NCBI GenBank assembly: GCA_018714725.1
Contig: DVMZ01000028.1
Span: forward strand, 1-5,315
Length of the DNA stretch: 5,315 bases
Direction: 5' to 3'
DNA from: Candidatus Scatosoma pullistercoris
GTDB taxonomy: Bacteria > Bacillota > Clostridia > Christensenellales > Borkfalkiaceae
Position numbers and translations under genes: made by a program. Below are positions 1-4,325 of this stretch, in pieces (the stretch's first letter is position 1; every line of letters starts with the position of its first letter). The notes under the pieces were generated by a model. It saw only the letters and a list, made by a program, of their open reading frames with translations, did not search any database and had not been told where the DNA came from.

Positions 1-131
1 GATTTTCCGCAGCCGGAAGGGCCGACGAGAACGATGAATTCCTTGTCCCTGATGTCGAGGCAGAAATTGAACACCGCCTGTACGCCCGAGGGATACACCT
101 TGTTGATGCCTTTCAGCAGAAGTCCTGACAT
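1..131 (-). CDS. ugpC: Sugar ABC transporter ATP-binding protein, MsmX/UgpC/MalK type (N-terminal 43 codons only)
   Basis: Partial gene running off the left edge. The visible protein starts MSGLLLKGINKVYPSGVQAV and continues through a beta-strand ending in GPSGCGK at residues 37-43. This is the start of the Walker A (P-loop) motif, GPSGCGKS/T, with the next codon cut by the edge. The opening 'LxGINKVYPSGVQAV...DKEF' is typical of the ATPases that energise carbohydrate importers (MalK, MsmX, UgpC) rather than of drug exporters. In this family the ATPase sits on the cytoplasmic face of a binding-protein-dependent permease, and one copy often serves several sugar importers. The start at 131 is set by GGAGGA (complement of 141-146), 9 nt upstream. 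It has its own promoter and stands alone at its 5' end, as expected for a shared ATPase, but the rest of the gene is unseen. The subfamily is fairly secure; the exact symbol (ugpC versus msmX/msmK) is not. Confidence 0.9.
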   Translation of the reverse strand, partial: MSGLLLKGINKVYPSGVQAVFNFCLDIRDKEFIVLVGPSGCGK

Positions 132-145
132 TTGAACATTTCCTC

Positions 146-160
146 CAATTCAACGAATTG
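146..160. repeat. CAATTC-N3-GAATTG palindrome next to the ATPase ribosome binding site
   Basis: CAATTC (146-151) and GAATTG (155-160) form a perfect 6-bp inverted repeat around the 3-nt centre AAC. It abuts the Shine-Dalgarno sequence (complement of 141-146) of the ABC ATPase gene and shares its right end with the left arm of the larger inverted repeat at 157-167. It could be a small operator or a weak hairpin in the 5' leader affecting translation. It is AT-rich and short, so chance cannot be excluded. Confidence 0.4.
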
Positions 161-206
161 TAATTTTGATGTCTCTATTTTACTATATTCTCCCAAAAAT
201 TACAAT
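157..206. repeat. 11-bp perfect inverted repeat bracketing the ABC ATPase promoter
   Basis: ATTGTAATTTT at 157-167 is the exact reverse complement of AAAATTACAAT at 196-206, with 28 bp between them. One arm covers the predicted -35 box and the other covers the first transcribed bases, with the -10 box between. Two separated arms on either side of the -10 look more like paired operator half-sites or two sites for one regulator than a terminator, because no GC-rich stem or U-tract is present. The role is inferred; the symmetry is read directly. Confidence 0.6.
177..205 (-). promoter_or_regulatory. Likely sigma-A promoter for the ABC ATPase gene
   Basis: Read on the minus strand, a -35 box TTGTAA (complement of 200-205) is followed after exactly 17 nt by a -10 box TAAAAT (complement of 177-182). 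These match the TTGACA and TATAAT consensus at 4 of 6 and 5 of 6 positions. Transcription would start near 170, giving a leader of about 40 nt before the ATG at 131. The -35 box lies inside one arm of an 11-bp inverted repeat and the presumed start lies just before the other arm, which suggests that a repressor could block this promoter. Confidence 0.6.
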
Positions 207-270
207 GGACAAATTCCACAAACTTCGCTATCCGTATTGTATACTTTGCACAAGAATCCCCTTCCGGGAC

Positions 271-302
271 AAAAAAATCGGGAGAACCGATCGGATTCCC
301 CC
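271..302 (-). terminator. Rho-independent terminator after the Big_2 lipoprotein gene
   Basis: On the minus strand an imperfect stem centred on CCGATCGG, extended by GGGAA pairing with TCTCCC across a T-T mismatch and a bulge, is followed by GATTTTTTT (complement of 271-279). The hairpin spans about 280-302 and the T-run is the complement of 271-277. It lies about 65 nt downstream of the lipoprotein stop codon and upstream of the ATPase promoter, so it separates the two minus-strand transcription units. Confidence 0.7.
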
Positions 303-367
303 TGCTTTTCGCCCTTTTCGCGGCTTTTTCATCCCGGGATCCCGGCTGCTTCCGCCGTTTCTCCCGT

Positions 368-796
368 CTACTTACTCCCCGTCCTTCCATCCTTGCCGCT
401 CGACCCCTCGCCGCCGTCCGCGCCGTCACGCACCGTCACTTTGCAGCTGGCGGTATTTTCATTGGTGTGTGCGGTGACAACGGTTTCCCCCGCATGAAAT
501 CCCGTGACGACGCCGCCCTCCACCGCGGCCACCGAAGGATCGGATACCCGCCATTCTACCGGAAATTCGCCTTTCCATGCGGGCTCATACACCACCGTCA
601 GACGAAAGCTCTCCCCGACGCCGAGTTCGATTTCCGTCTCGCTGAGCCGGATGGTCGTCGTTTCCTCCGCCGGCGGATCCGCTTTCCCGCAACTTACGCC
701 CAGGGCGGCAACTGCGAAAAACGCCGCCAAAAGCCCCGCGCATACCCCTCTGTTTTTCCTTCCGTTCCGCTTCCGCCTCTTTTCGGACCCCGTCAA
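368..796 (-). CDS. Small lipoprotein with one bacterial Ig-like (Big_2) domain, TTG start
   Basis: A 142-aa secreted protein. Residues 1-16 are rich in Lys and Arg (KRRKRNGRKNR). Residues 17-34 are hydrophobic (VCAGLLAAFFAVAALGV), followed by Cys36, where lipidation is expected. The lipobox LGVSC has Gly rather than Leu at -3, so it is slightly atypical. Residues about 46-122 match the Big_2 fold: TTTIRLSETEIELGVGESF, then EWRVSDPSVAAVEGGVVTGFHAGETVVTA, ending CKVTV. The tail, 124-142, is Gly/Ser/Asp/Lys-rich and probably disordered. Big_2 domains are common in Firmicute surface proteins, often as repeats beside a catalytic or adhesive domain; here a single domain stands alone, so no activity can be assigned. 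The TTG at 796 is chosen because a perfect AGGAGG lies 9 nt upstream and it gives a textbook signal peptide. A GTG at 862 would add 22 residues ahead of the signal peptide with a poorly placed SD. It is monocistronic, divergent from pepT, with a terminator downstream. Confidence 0.8.
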   Translation of the reverse strand: MTGSEKRRKRNGRKNRGVCAGLLAAFFAVAALGVSCGKADPPAEETTTIRLSETEIELGVGESFRLTVVYEPAWKGEFPVEWRVSDPSVAAVEGGVVTGFHAGETVVTAHTNENTASCKVTVRDGADGGEGSSGKDGRTGSK

Positions 797-805
797 AACG
801 CCTCT

Positions 806-811
806 CCTCCT
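806..811 (-). promoter_or_regulatory. Ribosome binding site AGGAGG that sets a TTG start
   Basis: The complement of 806-811 is AGGAGG, the full anti-SD match, 9 nt before the TTG at 796-794. No ATG exists in this frame between here and the signal peptide, so this site decides that the lipoprotein starts at TTG rather than at the more distant GTG (862). Confidence 0.75.
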
Positions 812-977
812 CTTATTCTGTGTTTTTTTATGTAATGACGTTTTTATATATTTGTCTGACACCGCTCTCCGTATGCGTTGTTTAAATCTTCTGTTCCGAC
901 TTCTTTTTTTTCCTTCTCTTTCTTTTTTCCGCCCGATTTCCCCTGTCCCCCGTCGTCGATTCCGTTCTCTTTTTTAT

Positions 978-994
978 TCTGTTCCCGGAACAGA
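978..994. repeat. 17-bp near-perfect palindrome TCTGTTCCCGGAACAGA
   Basis: TCTGTTCC (978-985) and GGAACAGA (987-994) are exact reverse complements around a single C. No T-run follows on either strand, so it is not a terminator. The length and tight symmetry fit a binding site for a dimeric regulator. It lies about 130 bp upstream of the pepT -35 box and about 180 bp upstream of the lipoprotein start, so it could serve either gene. No regulator family is recognised: the half-site order (GTTC then GAAC) is the opposite of the Firmicute LexA box. Confidence 0.5.
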
Positions 995-1057
995 GAATTT
1001 ATGCGCCGCCAAGTACAAGCGCTGCATATCATCTGTAAATAACCGGGGCTACGCCGG

Positions 1058-1082
1058 AACTTTTGCCGCCCGTACAAAAGTT
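1058..1082. repeat. 8-bp inverted repeat AACTTTTG-N9-CAAAAGTT upstream of pepT
   Basis: AACTTTTG at 1058-1065 pairs exactly with CAAAAGTT at 1075-1082 across a 9-nt loop. GGA before the left arm can pair further with TCC after a TT bulge. The stem is AT-rich and lies about 45 bp upstream of the pepT -35 box. It could be a regulator site or a hairpin on a longer upstream transcript; nothing in the sequence decides between these. Confidence 0.45.
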
Positions 1083-1127
1083 TTCCGATCACCGAAAACG
1101 TTTCCCTTTTTATCCCGATGAAAAAAC

Positions 1128-1156
1128 TTGTCAAAAGCGGAAAAAAGCGGTATACT
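1128..1156 (+). promoter_or_regulatory. pepT promoter (sigma-A type)
   Basis: TTGTCA at 1128-1133, a spacer of exactly 17 nt (1134-1150), and TATACT at 1151-1156 match the housekeeping consensus at 5 of 6 positions in each box. The expected start near 1163 gives a leader of about 42 nt before the pepT ATG. The spacer contains a short direct repeat, AAAGCGG then AAAAAAGCGG. This promoter overlaps the in-frame upstream ATG at 1118, which is why that ATG is not used as the gene start. Confidence 0.8.
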
Positions 1157-1204
1157 GATAAAAAAGAAAAATACGGAATCTGTTTTAAGGAGCCTTTTGC
1201 AATT

Positions 1205-2416
1205 ATGACTGTGCAGGAAAGATTTCTCGGCTATGTAAAAATCGATACGCAATCCGATCCGGAAACGGGCACGCACCCCAGCACGGAAAAGCAGTTTGAC
1301 CTCGCCCGGATTCTTGCGGACGAACTGAAAGCGCTCGGCGTTGCGGACGCCTTCGTGGACGAACACTGCTATGTGTACGGACATATCCCCGCCAATGCGG
1401 AAAATCTGCCCGCGCTCGGATTCATTGCACACCTGGATACCGAACCCGTATGTTCGGGGAAAAACGTCTCCCCGGAATGCGTCCCGTATCAGGGCGGGGA
1501 CATCCCGCTGAAAAACGGAAAAATCATTTCCGCAACCGAATTCCCCGTTCTGAAAAATTATGTCGGACAGGAACTGATCGTCACGGGCGGAAACACCTTG
1601 CTGGGCGCGGACGATAAGGCGGGCGTCGCGGAAATCATGACCGCCGTCGAATACCTGGTGTCCCATCCCGAGATCCGGCACGGAAAAATCGGCATCGCCT
1701 TCACGCCCGACGAAGAGATCGGCGAGGGCGCGTCCCTGTTCGACGTCAAAGGCTTCGGCTGCGATTTTGCCTACACCGTGGACGGAGAAGAGCTGGGAGA
1801 ACTCGGCTACGAGACCTTCAACGCCGCGGAAGCGACGCTTACGCTGACGGGGAAGAACATTCACCCGGGCAGCGCCAAAGGAAAGATGATCAACTGCGCC
1901 CTGTTGGCCGGCGAATTTCTCAAAGCGCTCCCCGAAAACGAAACCCCTGCCGCCACCGAAGGAAGGGAAGGGTTCTATCATGTCGAAAGCGTGCGGGCGG
2001 AAGTGGAATCGGGCGAAATCAAACTCATCGTCCGCGACCATGACAAAGATAAGTTTCTCGCACGGAAAAACTATCTCGGACAACTGACGCAGGCATTACA
2101 AGAAAAATACGGCGAAAACGCCGCAAAAATCCGGATCCGGGATCAGTATTACAACTGCCTTGAAAAAATCAAAGAGCATTTTCATCTCGTGGAAAACGCC
2201 CGGAAGGCTTTTGCCGAAGCGGGCGTCACTCCCCTGGAAACGCCGGTCCGCGGCGGAACGGACGGGTGCACGCTCTCCTTTATGGGCCTGCCCTGCCCCA
2301 ACCTCTTCACCGGAGGCCACAACGCCCACTCCGTACTCGAATTCATCCCCGTCCCCTCCATGGAAAAAGCGGTGGAAATCATCGTGAAACTCGTGAAAAT
2401 TTACGGCGGCAATTAA
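1205..2416 (+). CDS. pepT: Peptidase T (tripeptide aminopeptidase, M20B)
   Basis: A complete 403-aa cytoplasmic zinc aminopeptidase that releases the N-terminal residue from tripeptides during peptide salvage; the E. coli enzyme is about 408 aa. It aligns from its first residues (MTVQERFLGYVKIDTQSD) to the family. The two-zinc site is intact: His76 in AHLDTEP, Asp136 in GADDKAG, Glu170-Glu171 in TPDEEIG (catalytic base and ligand), Asp193 in TVDGEE and His375 in GGHNAHSVLEF. Asp78 beside His76 is the usual orienting residue. NIHPGSAKGKMIN at 218-230 is the conserved substrate-binding and dimerisation segment, and RGGTDG at 349-354 is also typical. The start at 1205 follows AAGGAG (1187-1192), spaced 12 nt, slightly long. 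A strong promoter sits just upstream, so it is probably monocistronic. No oddity is seen. Confidence 0.97.
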   Translation: MTVQERFLGYVKIDTQSDPETGTHPSTEKQFDLARILADELKALGVADAFVDEHCYVYGHIPANAENLPALGFIAHLDTEPVCSGKNVSPECVPYQGGDIPLKNGKIISATEFPVLKNYVGQELIVTGGNTLLGADDKAGVAEIMTAVEYLVSHPEIRHGKIGIAFTPDEEIGEGASLFDVKGFGCDFAYTVDGEELGELGYETFNAAEATLTLTGKNIHPGSAKGKMINCALLAGEFLKALPENETPAATEGREGFYHVESVRAEVESGEIKLIVRDHDKDKFLARKNYLGQLTQALQEKYGENAAKIRIRDQYYNCLEKIKEHFHLVENARKAFAEAGVTPLETPVRGGTDGCTLSFMGLPCPNLFTGGHNAHSVLEFIPVPSMEKAVEIIVKLVKIYGGN

Positions 2417-2495
2417 ATCGCAGGCACTGAGGACGCGGGAAAACAAGCCGTCTTACAAACTGAAAGGCGTTTTTTATAATCCGCGCATCTGAGAA

Positions 2496-2516
2496 TTGTC
2501 CCGATGACTCGGACAA
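2496..2516. repeat. Small hairpin downstream of pepT
   Basis: TTGTC (2496-2500) pairs with GACAA (2512-2516) and, after one bulged C, CGA pairs with TCG, closing a TGAC loop: eight base pairs in all. It lies 80 nt after the pepT stop. Upstream of it, a run of six Ts at 2470-2475 follows a weak GCC/GGC stem (2447-2468), which may be a poor terminator by itself. No T-run follows this hairpin on the plus strand, so it may only protect the 3' end of the transcript. Confidence 0.35.
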
Positions 2517-2546
2517 ATGAGCGCCGAATAAGTCCCGAAAACGCTG

Positions 2547-2578
2547 CAGCCGCCCCGGCAATTATGCCGGGGCGGCTG
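2547..2578. terminator. Perfect 14-bp GC-rich hairpin, probable bidirectional terminator
   Basis: CAGCCGCCCCGGCA at 2547-2560 is exactly complementary to TGCCGGGGCGGCTG at 2565-2578, with loop ATTA. It sits between the convergent pepT and aldo/keto reductase genes, about 130 nt after pepT and 75 nt after the reductase stop. The following T-runs are short on both sides (TCCGTTTC on plus, CAGCGTTTTC on minus), so it is a strong stem with a weak U-tract. It most likely ends transcription from both directions or shields RNA ends. Confidence 0.75.
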
Positions 2579-2591
2579 TCCGTTTCATACA

Positions 2592-2614
2592 GATTCAACA
2601 TTTGGATTCAACAT
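2592..2614. repeat. Tandem 10-bp direct repeat GATTCAACAT with 13-bp period
   Basis: GATTCAACAT occurs at 2592-2601 and again at 2605-2614, separated by TTG. It lies in the 3' untranslated region of the aldo/keto reductase gene, between its stop codon and the 2547-2578 hairpin. It may be a simple replication-slippage duplication or paired sites for a protein; the position does not favour promoter control. Confidence 0.5.
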
Positions 2615-2652
2615 CCTAAAATTCCCGAAAAGCCCGAAACAGATCGTACAAT

Positions 2653-3567
2653 TTAGGGCAGGGTTTTCCCCGTCGAACGATAGAGAGAATACCATTCCTC
2701 ACGGGTAAGCTCCACATCCGCGGCTTTGCACAGCTCGGTAAAATGCCCCGCGTCGCTCGTCCCCGACACCACCTGCATCCCCGCAGGGTGGCGAAGAATC
2801 CACGCAAAGGCGATTGCGGCGGGCGTACAGCCGTATTTTTCGGCAAGACGATTCAGCTCCGCATTTACCTCCGGAAACTTTTCGTTGCCCACGAAAATTC
2901 CCGCGATAAATCCGTAATTGAGCGGCGACCACGCCTGTACCGCTATGTCTTTCAGCCGGCAGTAATTGAGGACGTCTCCGCCGCGGCGGGTGGATTCGTC
3001 TTTCGTCATGTTGACGTTCAGCCCTTCGTCCACCAGCCCCGAATGCAGAAGAGAGAATTGAAGCTGATCGGCGACAATCTCATACCTGCCCCCCTGTAAC
3101 AGCTCTATCTGACTGACAGAAAAGTTGCTGACGCCGAAAGCGCGCACTTTTCCGGAACGATGCAGTTCCTCAAAAGCGGAAAAGACTTCTTCCGGATCCA
3201 TCAGCGCGTCGGGGCGGTGCAGCAGCAGAACGTCGAGGTAATCGGTGCCCAGTCTTTTCAGGCTGTTTTCCGCAGACCCGACGATATGTTCCTTTGAAAA
3301 ATCGTACATGCCCGGCCGAATGCCGCATTTGGATTGGAGAATGAGTTTTTCGCGCGGAATTTTCAGATTGCGCACGGCCTCTCCGAACTTGCGTTCGCTT
3401 TCGCCGCCCGCGTAAATATCCGCGTGATCGAACATATTCACCCCCGCGTCCAGCGCGGCGGAAATGAGCGCCTCCGTCCTTTCGACGGGTTTATCCCCGA
3501 TCCGCATGCAGCCGAGGACGATCCGCGGGCACTGCGGCCCCCCTTTTCCGAGTTTTCTGTATTTCAT
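2653..3567 (-). CDS. Aldo/keto reductase, YdhF-like
   Basis: A complete 304-aa NAD(P)H-dependent oxidoreductase with the TIM-barrel aldo/keto reductase fold. The catalytic tetrad is visible: Asp47 and Tyr52 in FDHADIYAGG, Lys80 in LQSKCG and His117 in LLLHRPD. GVSNFS at 145-150 and the later QAWSPLNYG segment (211-219) are typical cofactor and barrel motifs. The pattern FDHADIYGGG with SKCGIR and LLLHRPD resembles E. coli YdhF (about 298 aa), whose natural substrate is not established, so only carbonyl reduction can be proposed. The ATG at 3567 is chosen over an upstream TTG (3603) because GAGGAG lies 10 nt before it and the family begins at MKYRKLG. It is the last gene of a three-gene minus-strand run, 32 nt after the HAD gene, and ends before the shared hairpin terminator, so it is probably co-transcribed with the HAD gene. 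Confidence 0.93.
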   Translation of the reverse strand: MKYRKLGKGGPQCPRIVLGCMRIGDKPVERTEALISAALDAGVNMFDHADIYAGGESERKFGEAVRNLKIPREKLILQSKCGIRPGMYDFSKEHIVGSAENSLKRLGTDYLDVLLLHRPDALMDPEEVFSAFEELHRSGKVRAFGVSNFSVSQIELLQGGRYEIVADQLQFSLLHSGLVDEGLNVNMTKDESTRRGGDVLNYCRLKDIAVQAWSPLNYGFIAGIFVGNEKFPEVNAELNRLAEKYGCTPAAIAFAWILRHPAGMQVVSGTSDAGHFTELCKAADVELTREEWYSLYRSTGKTLP

Positions 3568-3599
3568 GACCGTTTTTCTCCTCTTGCCTGCCCGAAGTT

Positions 3600-4265
3600 T
3601 CAAATCGACAAAAGATCGCTCGGCTTCGTCAATTTATAGCCGGTTTTTTCATAAGACGCCGCCGTTCCGACCCCGGCCGTCAGAAAACCGCCGGAAAGTC
3701 CCGCGTCAATCCCCGGCACCGCATCATCCACCACAAGGCATTCGCCGGGCGTAAGACCGAGCTTTTCTGCCGCTTTCAAGAACAGTTCTTCCATCCGTTC
3801 TTCCGCCTGAAGGACGGCAGACGGATCGTCATCGGCCGAAATCAGATCGTGCCCGTCCGCAATCGCGTCAAACGCGTCTTCCAATCCGATCCGCTCCAGA
3901 ATTTCCGGGGCATTCTTGCTGGAGGAAGCAACCGCCAAAGCCACCCCGCGTTCTTTCAACGATTTCAGCGTCTCACGCACATCGTCGCTGACGTCTTTTA
4001 CCCCCACTTTGCGCAACGAATCGGCAAAAATCGCATTTTTCTCTGCCGCAAACGCTTCCTTTTCCAGAGAGGTATATTCCGCATTTGCCCGTTCGAGAAT
4101 GATTTCCAGACAGGCCATGCGGGATCTTCCCCGAAGGCGGGCGTTGATTTCGTGGTCGAAATAAATATTCAGCCTGTCGGCAAGCGCTTTCCAGGCAAGA
4201 TAATGCAATTCCTCCGTCTGACAGATGACTCCGTCCAGATCGAATATGGCGCCTTTGTAATTCAT
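3600..4265 (-). CDS. pgmB: Beta-phosphoglucomutase-like HAD phosphatase, motif III lysine missing
   Basis: A complete 221-aa cytoplasmic HAD-superfamily protein. The first 148 residues line up with beta-phosphoglucomutase almost without gaps: FDLDGVI with nucleophile Asp9 and acid/base Asp11, Thr17, His21 in the EELHYLAWKALA cap hinge, RGRSR with Arg49, and ASSSKN at 113-118 with Ser114, Ser116 and Lys117. Motif IV is VVDDA (Asp180-Asp181). The family enzyme converts beta-glucose 1-phosphate to glucose 6-phosphate after disaccharide phosphorolysis. However, ADGHD at 136-140 is followed by LISADDDP, where the family has a 'SKPxP' sequence: the conserved lysine (145 in the Lactococcus enzyme, numbering from memory) is Asp here, and about 11 extra residues follow before the ELFLKAAEKLG helix. 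Activity may therefore be altered or lost. The start at 4265 follows GGAGG by 8 nt. It lies 60 nt after the Abi_2 gene and 32 nt before the aldo/keto reductase. Family is sure, exact substrate is not. Confidence 0.85.
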   Translation of the reverse strand: MNYKGAIFDLDGVICQTEELHYLAWKALADRLNIYFDHEINARLRGRSRMACLEIILERANAEYTSLEKEAFAAEKNAIFADSLRKVGVKDVSDDVRETLKSLKERGVALAVASSSKNAPEILERIGLEDAFDAIADGHDLISADDDPSAVLQAEERMEELFLKAAEKLGLTPGECLVVDDAVPGIDAGLSGGFLTAGVGTAASYEKTGYKLTKPSDLLSI

Positions 4266-4325
4266 TGACAAATCCTCCGTTTCCTGTAAGGGACGCAAGC
4301 CGATTCCGCGACCGAACACCGTCCG

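Larger units (their letters stand above)
797..1127. other. Divergent intergenic region between the lipoprotein gene and pepT
   Basis: About 330 bases before the pepT promoter with no gene I can support. From left to right: the lipoprotein SD; an AT-rich stretch (814-856) that probably contains its promoter, although I see only a weak candidate (CAGACA, 18 nt, TACATA on the minus strand); a pure pyrimidine run on the plus strand at 900-930, with the neighbourhood still pyrimidine-rich to about 980; a 17-bp palindrome at 978-994; and an inverted repeat at 1058-1082. Open frames crossing it on either strand encode low-complexity Arg/Ser/Lys-rich sequences without family resemblance and lack ribosome binding sites. 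Confidence 0.6.

Noticed and set aside
334..345. CCGGGATCCCGG 12-bp palindrome after the lipoprotein stop
   Set aside because: Exact but short and GC-rich, with no T-run and no nearby promoter; the better terminator is at 271-302.
1001..1042. Possible 13-aa leader peptide (ATG to TAA) upstream of pepT
   Set aside because: It has no convincing SD or promoter, no run of one amino acid, and no attenuator with a T-run between it and pepT.
504..1121. 205-codon plus-strand open frame opposite the lipoprotein gene
   Set aside because: Antisense to the Big_2 coding region and then through non-coding pyrimidine-rich DNA; Ser/Pro/Arg/Phe-rich and without a ribosome binding site.
844..1134. 96-codon minus-strand open frame between the lipoprotein gene and pepT
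   Set aside because: Low-complexity Lys/Glu/Gly-rich sequence produced by the pyrimidine tract; no SD; it crosses the pepT promoter and the inverted repeats.
1118..1204. N-terminal extension of pepT from the ATG at 1118
   Set aside because: The extension overlaps the strong promoter at 1128-1156, is Lys-rich, has no SD, and the family starts at the ATG at 1205.
1049..2083. Long open frame (344 codons) on the minus strand opposite pepT
   Set aside because: It lies antisense to a clearly conserved enzyme, has Phe/Asp/Arg-rich sequence without family resemblance, and no ribosome binding site; it is a shadow of pepT codon use.
4266..4319. 18-residue N-terminal extension of the HAD protein
   Set aside because: The good SD (GGAGG, 8 nt) precedes the ATG at 4265, and HAD proteins of this family start a few residues before FDLDG.
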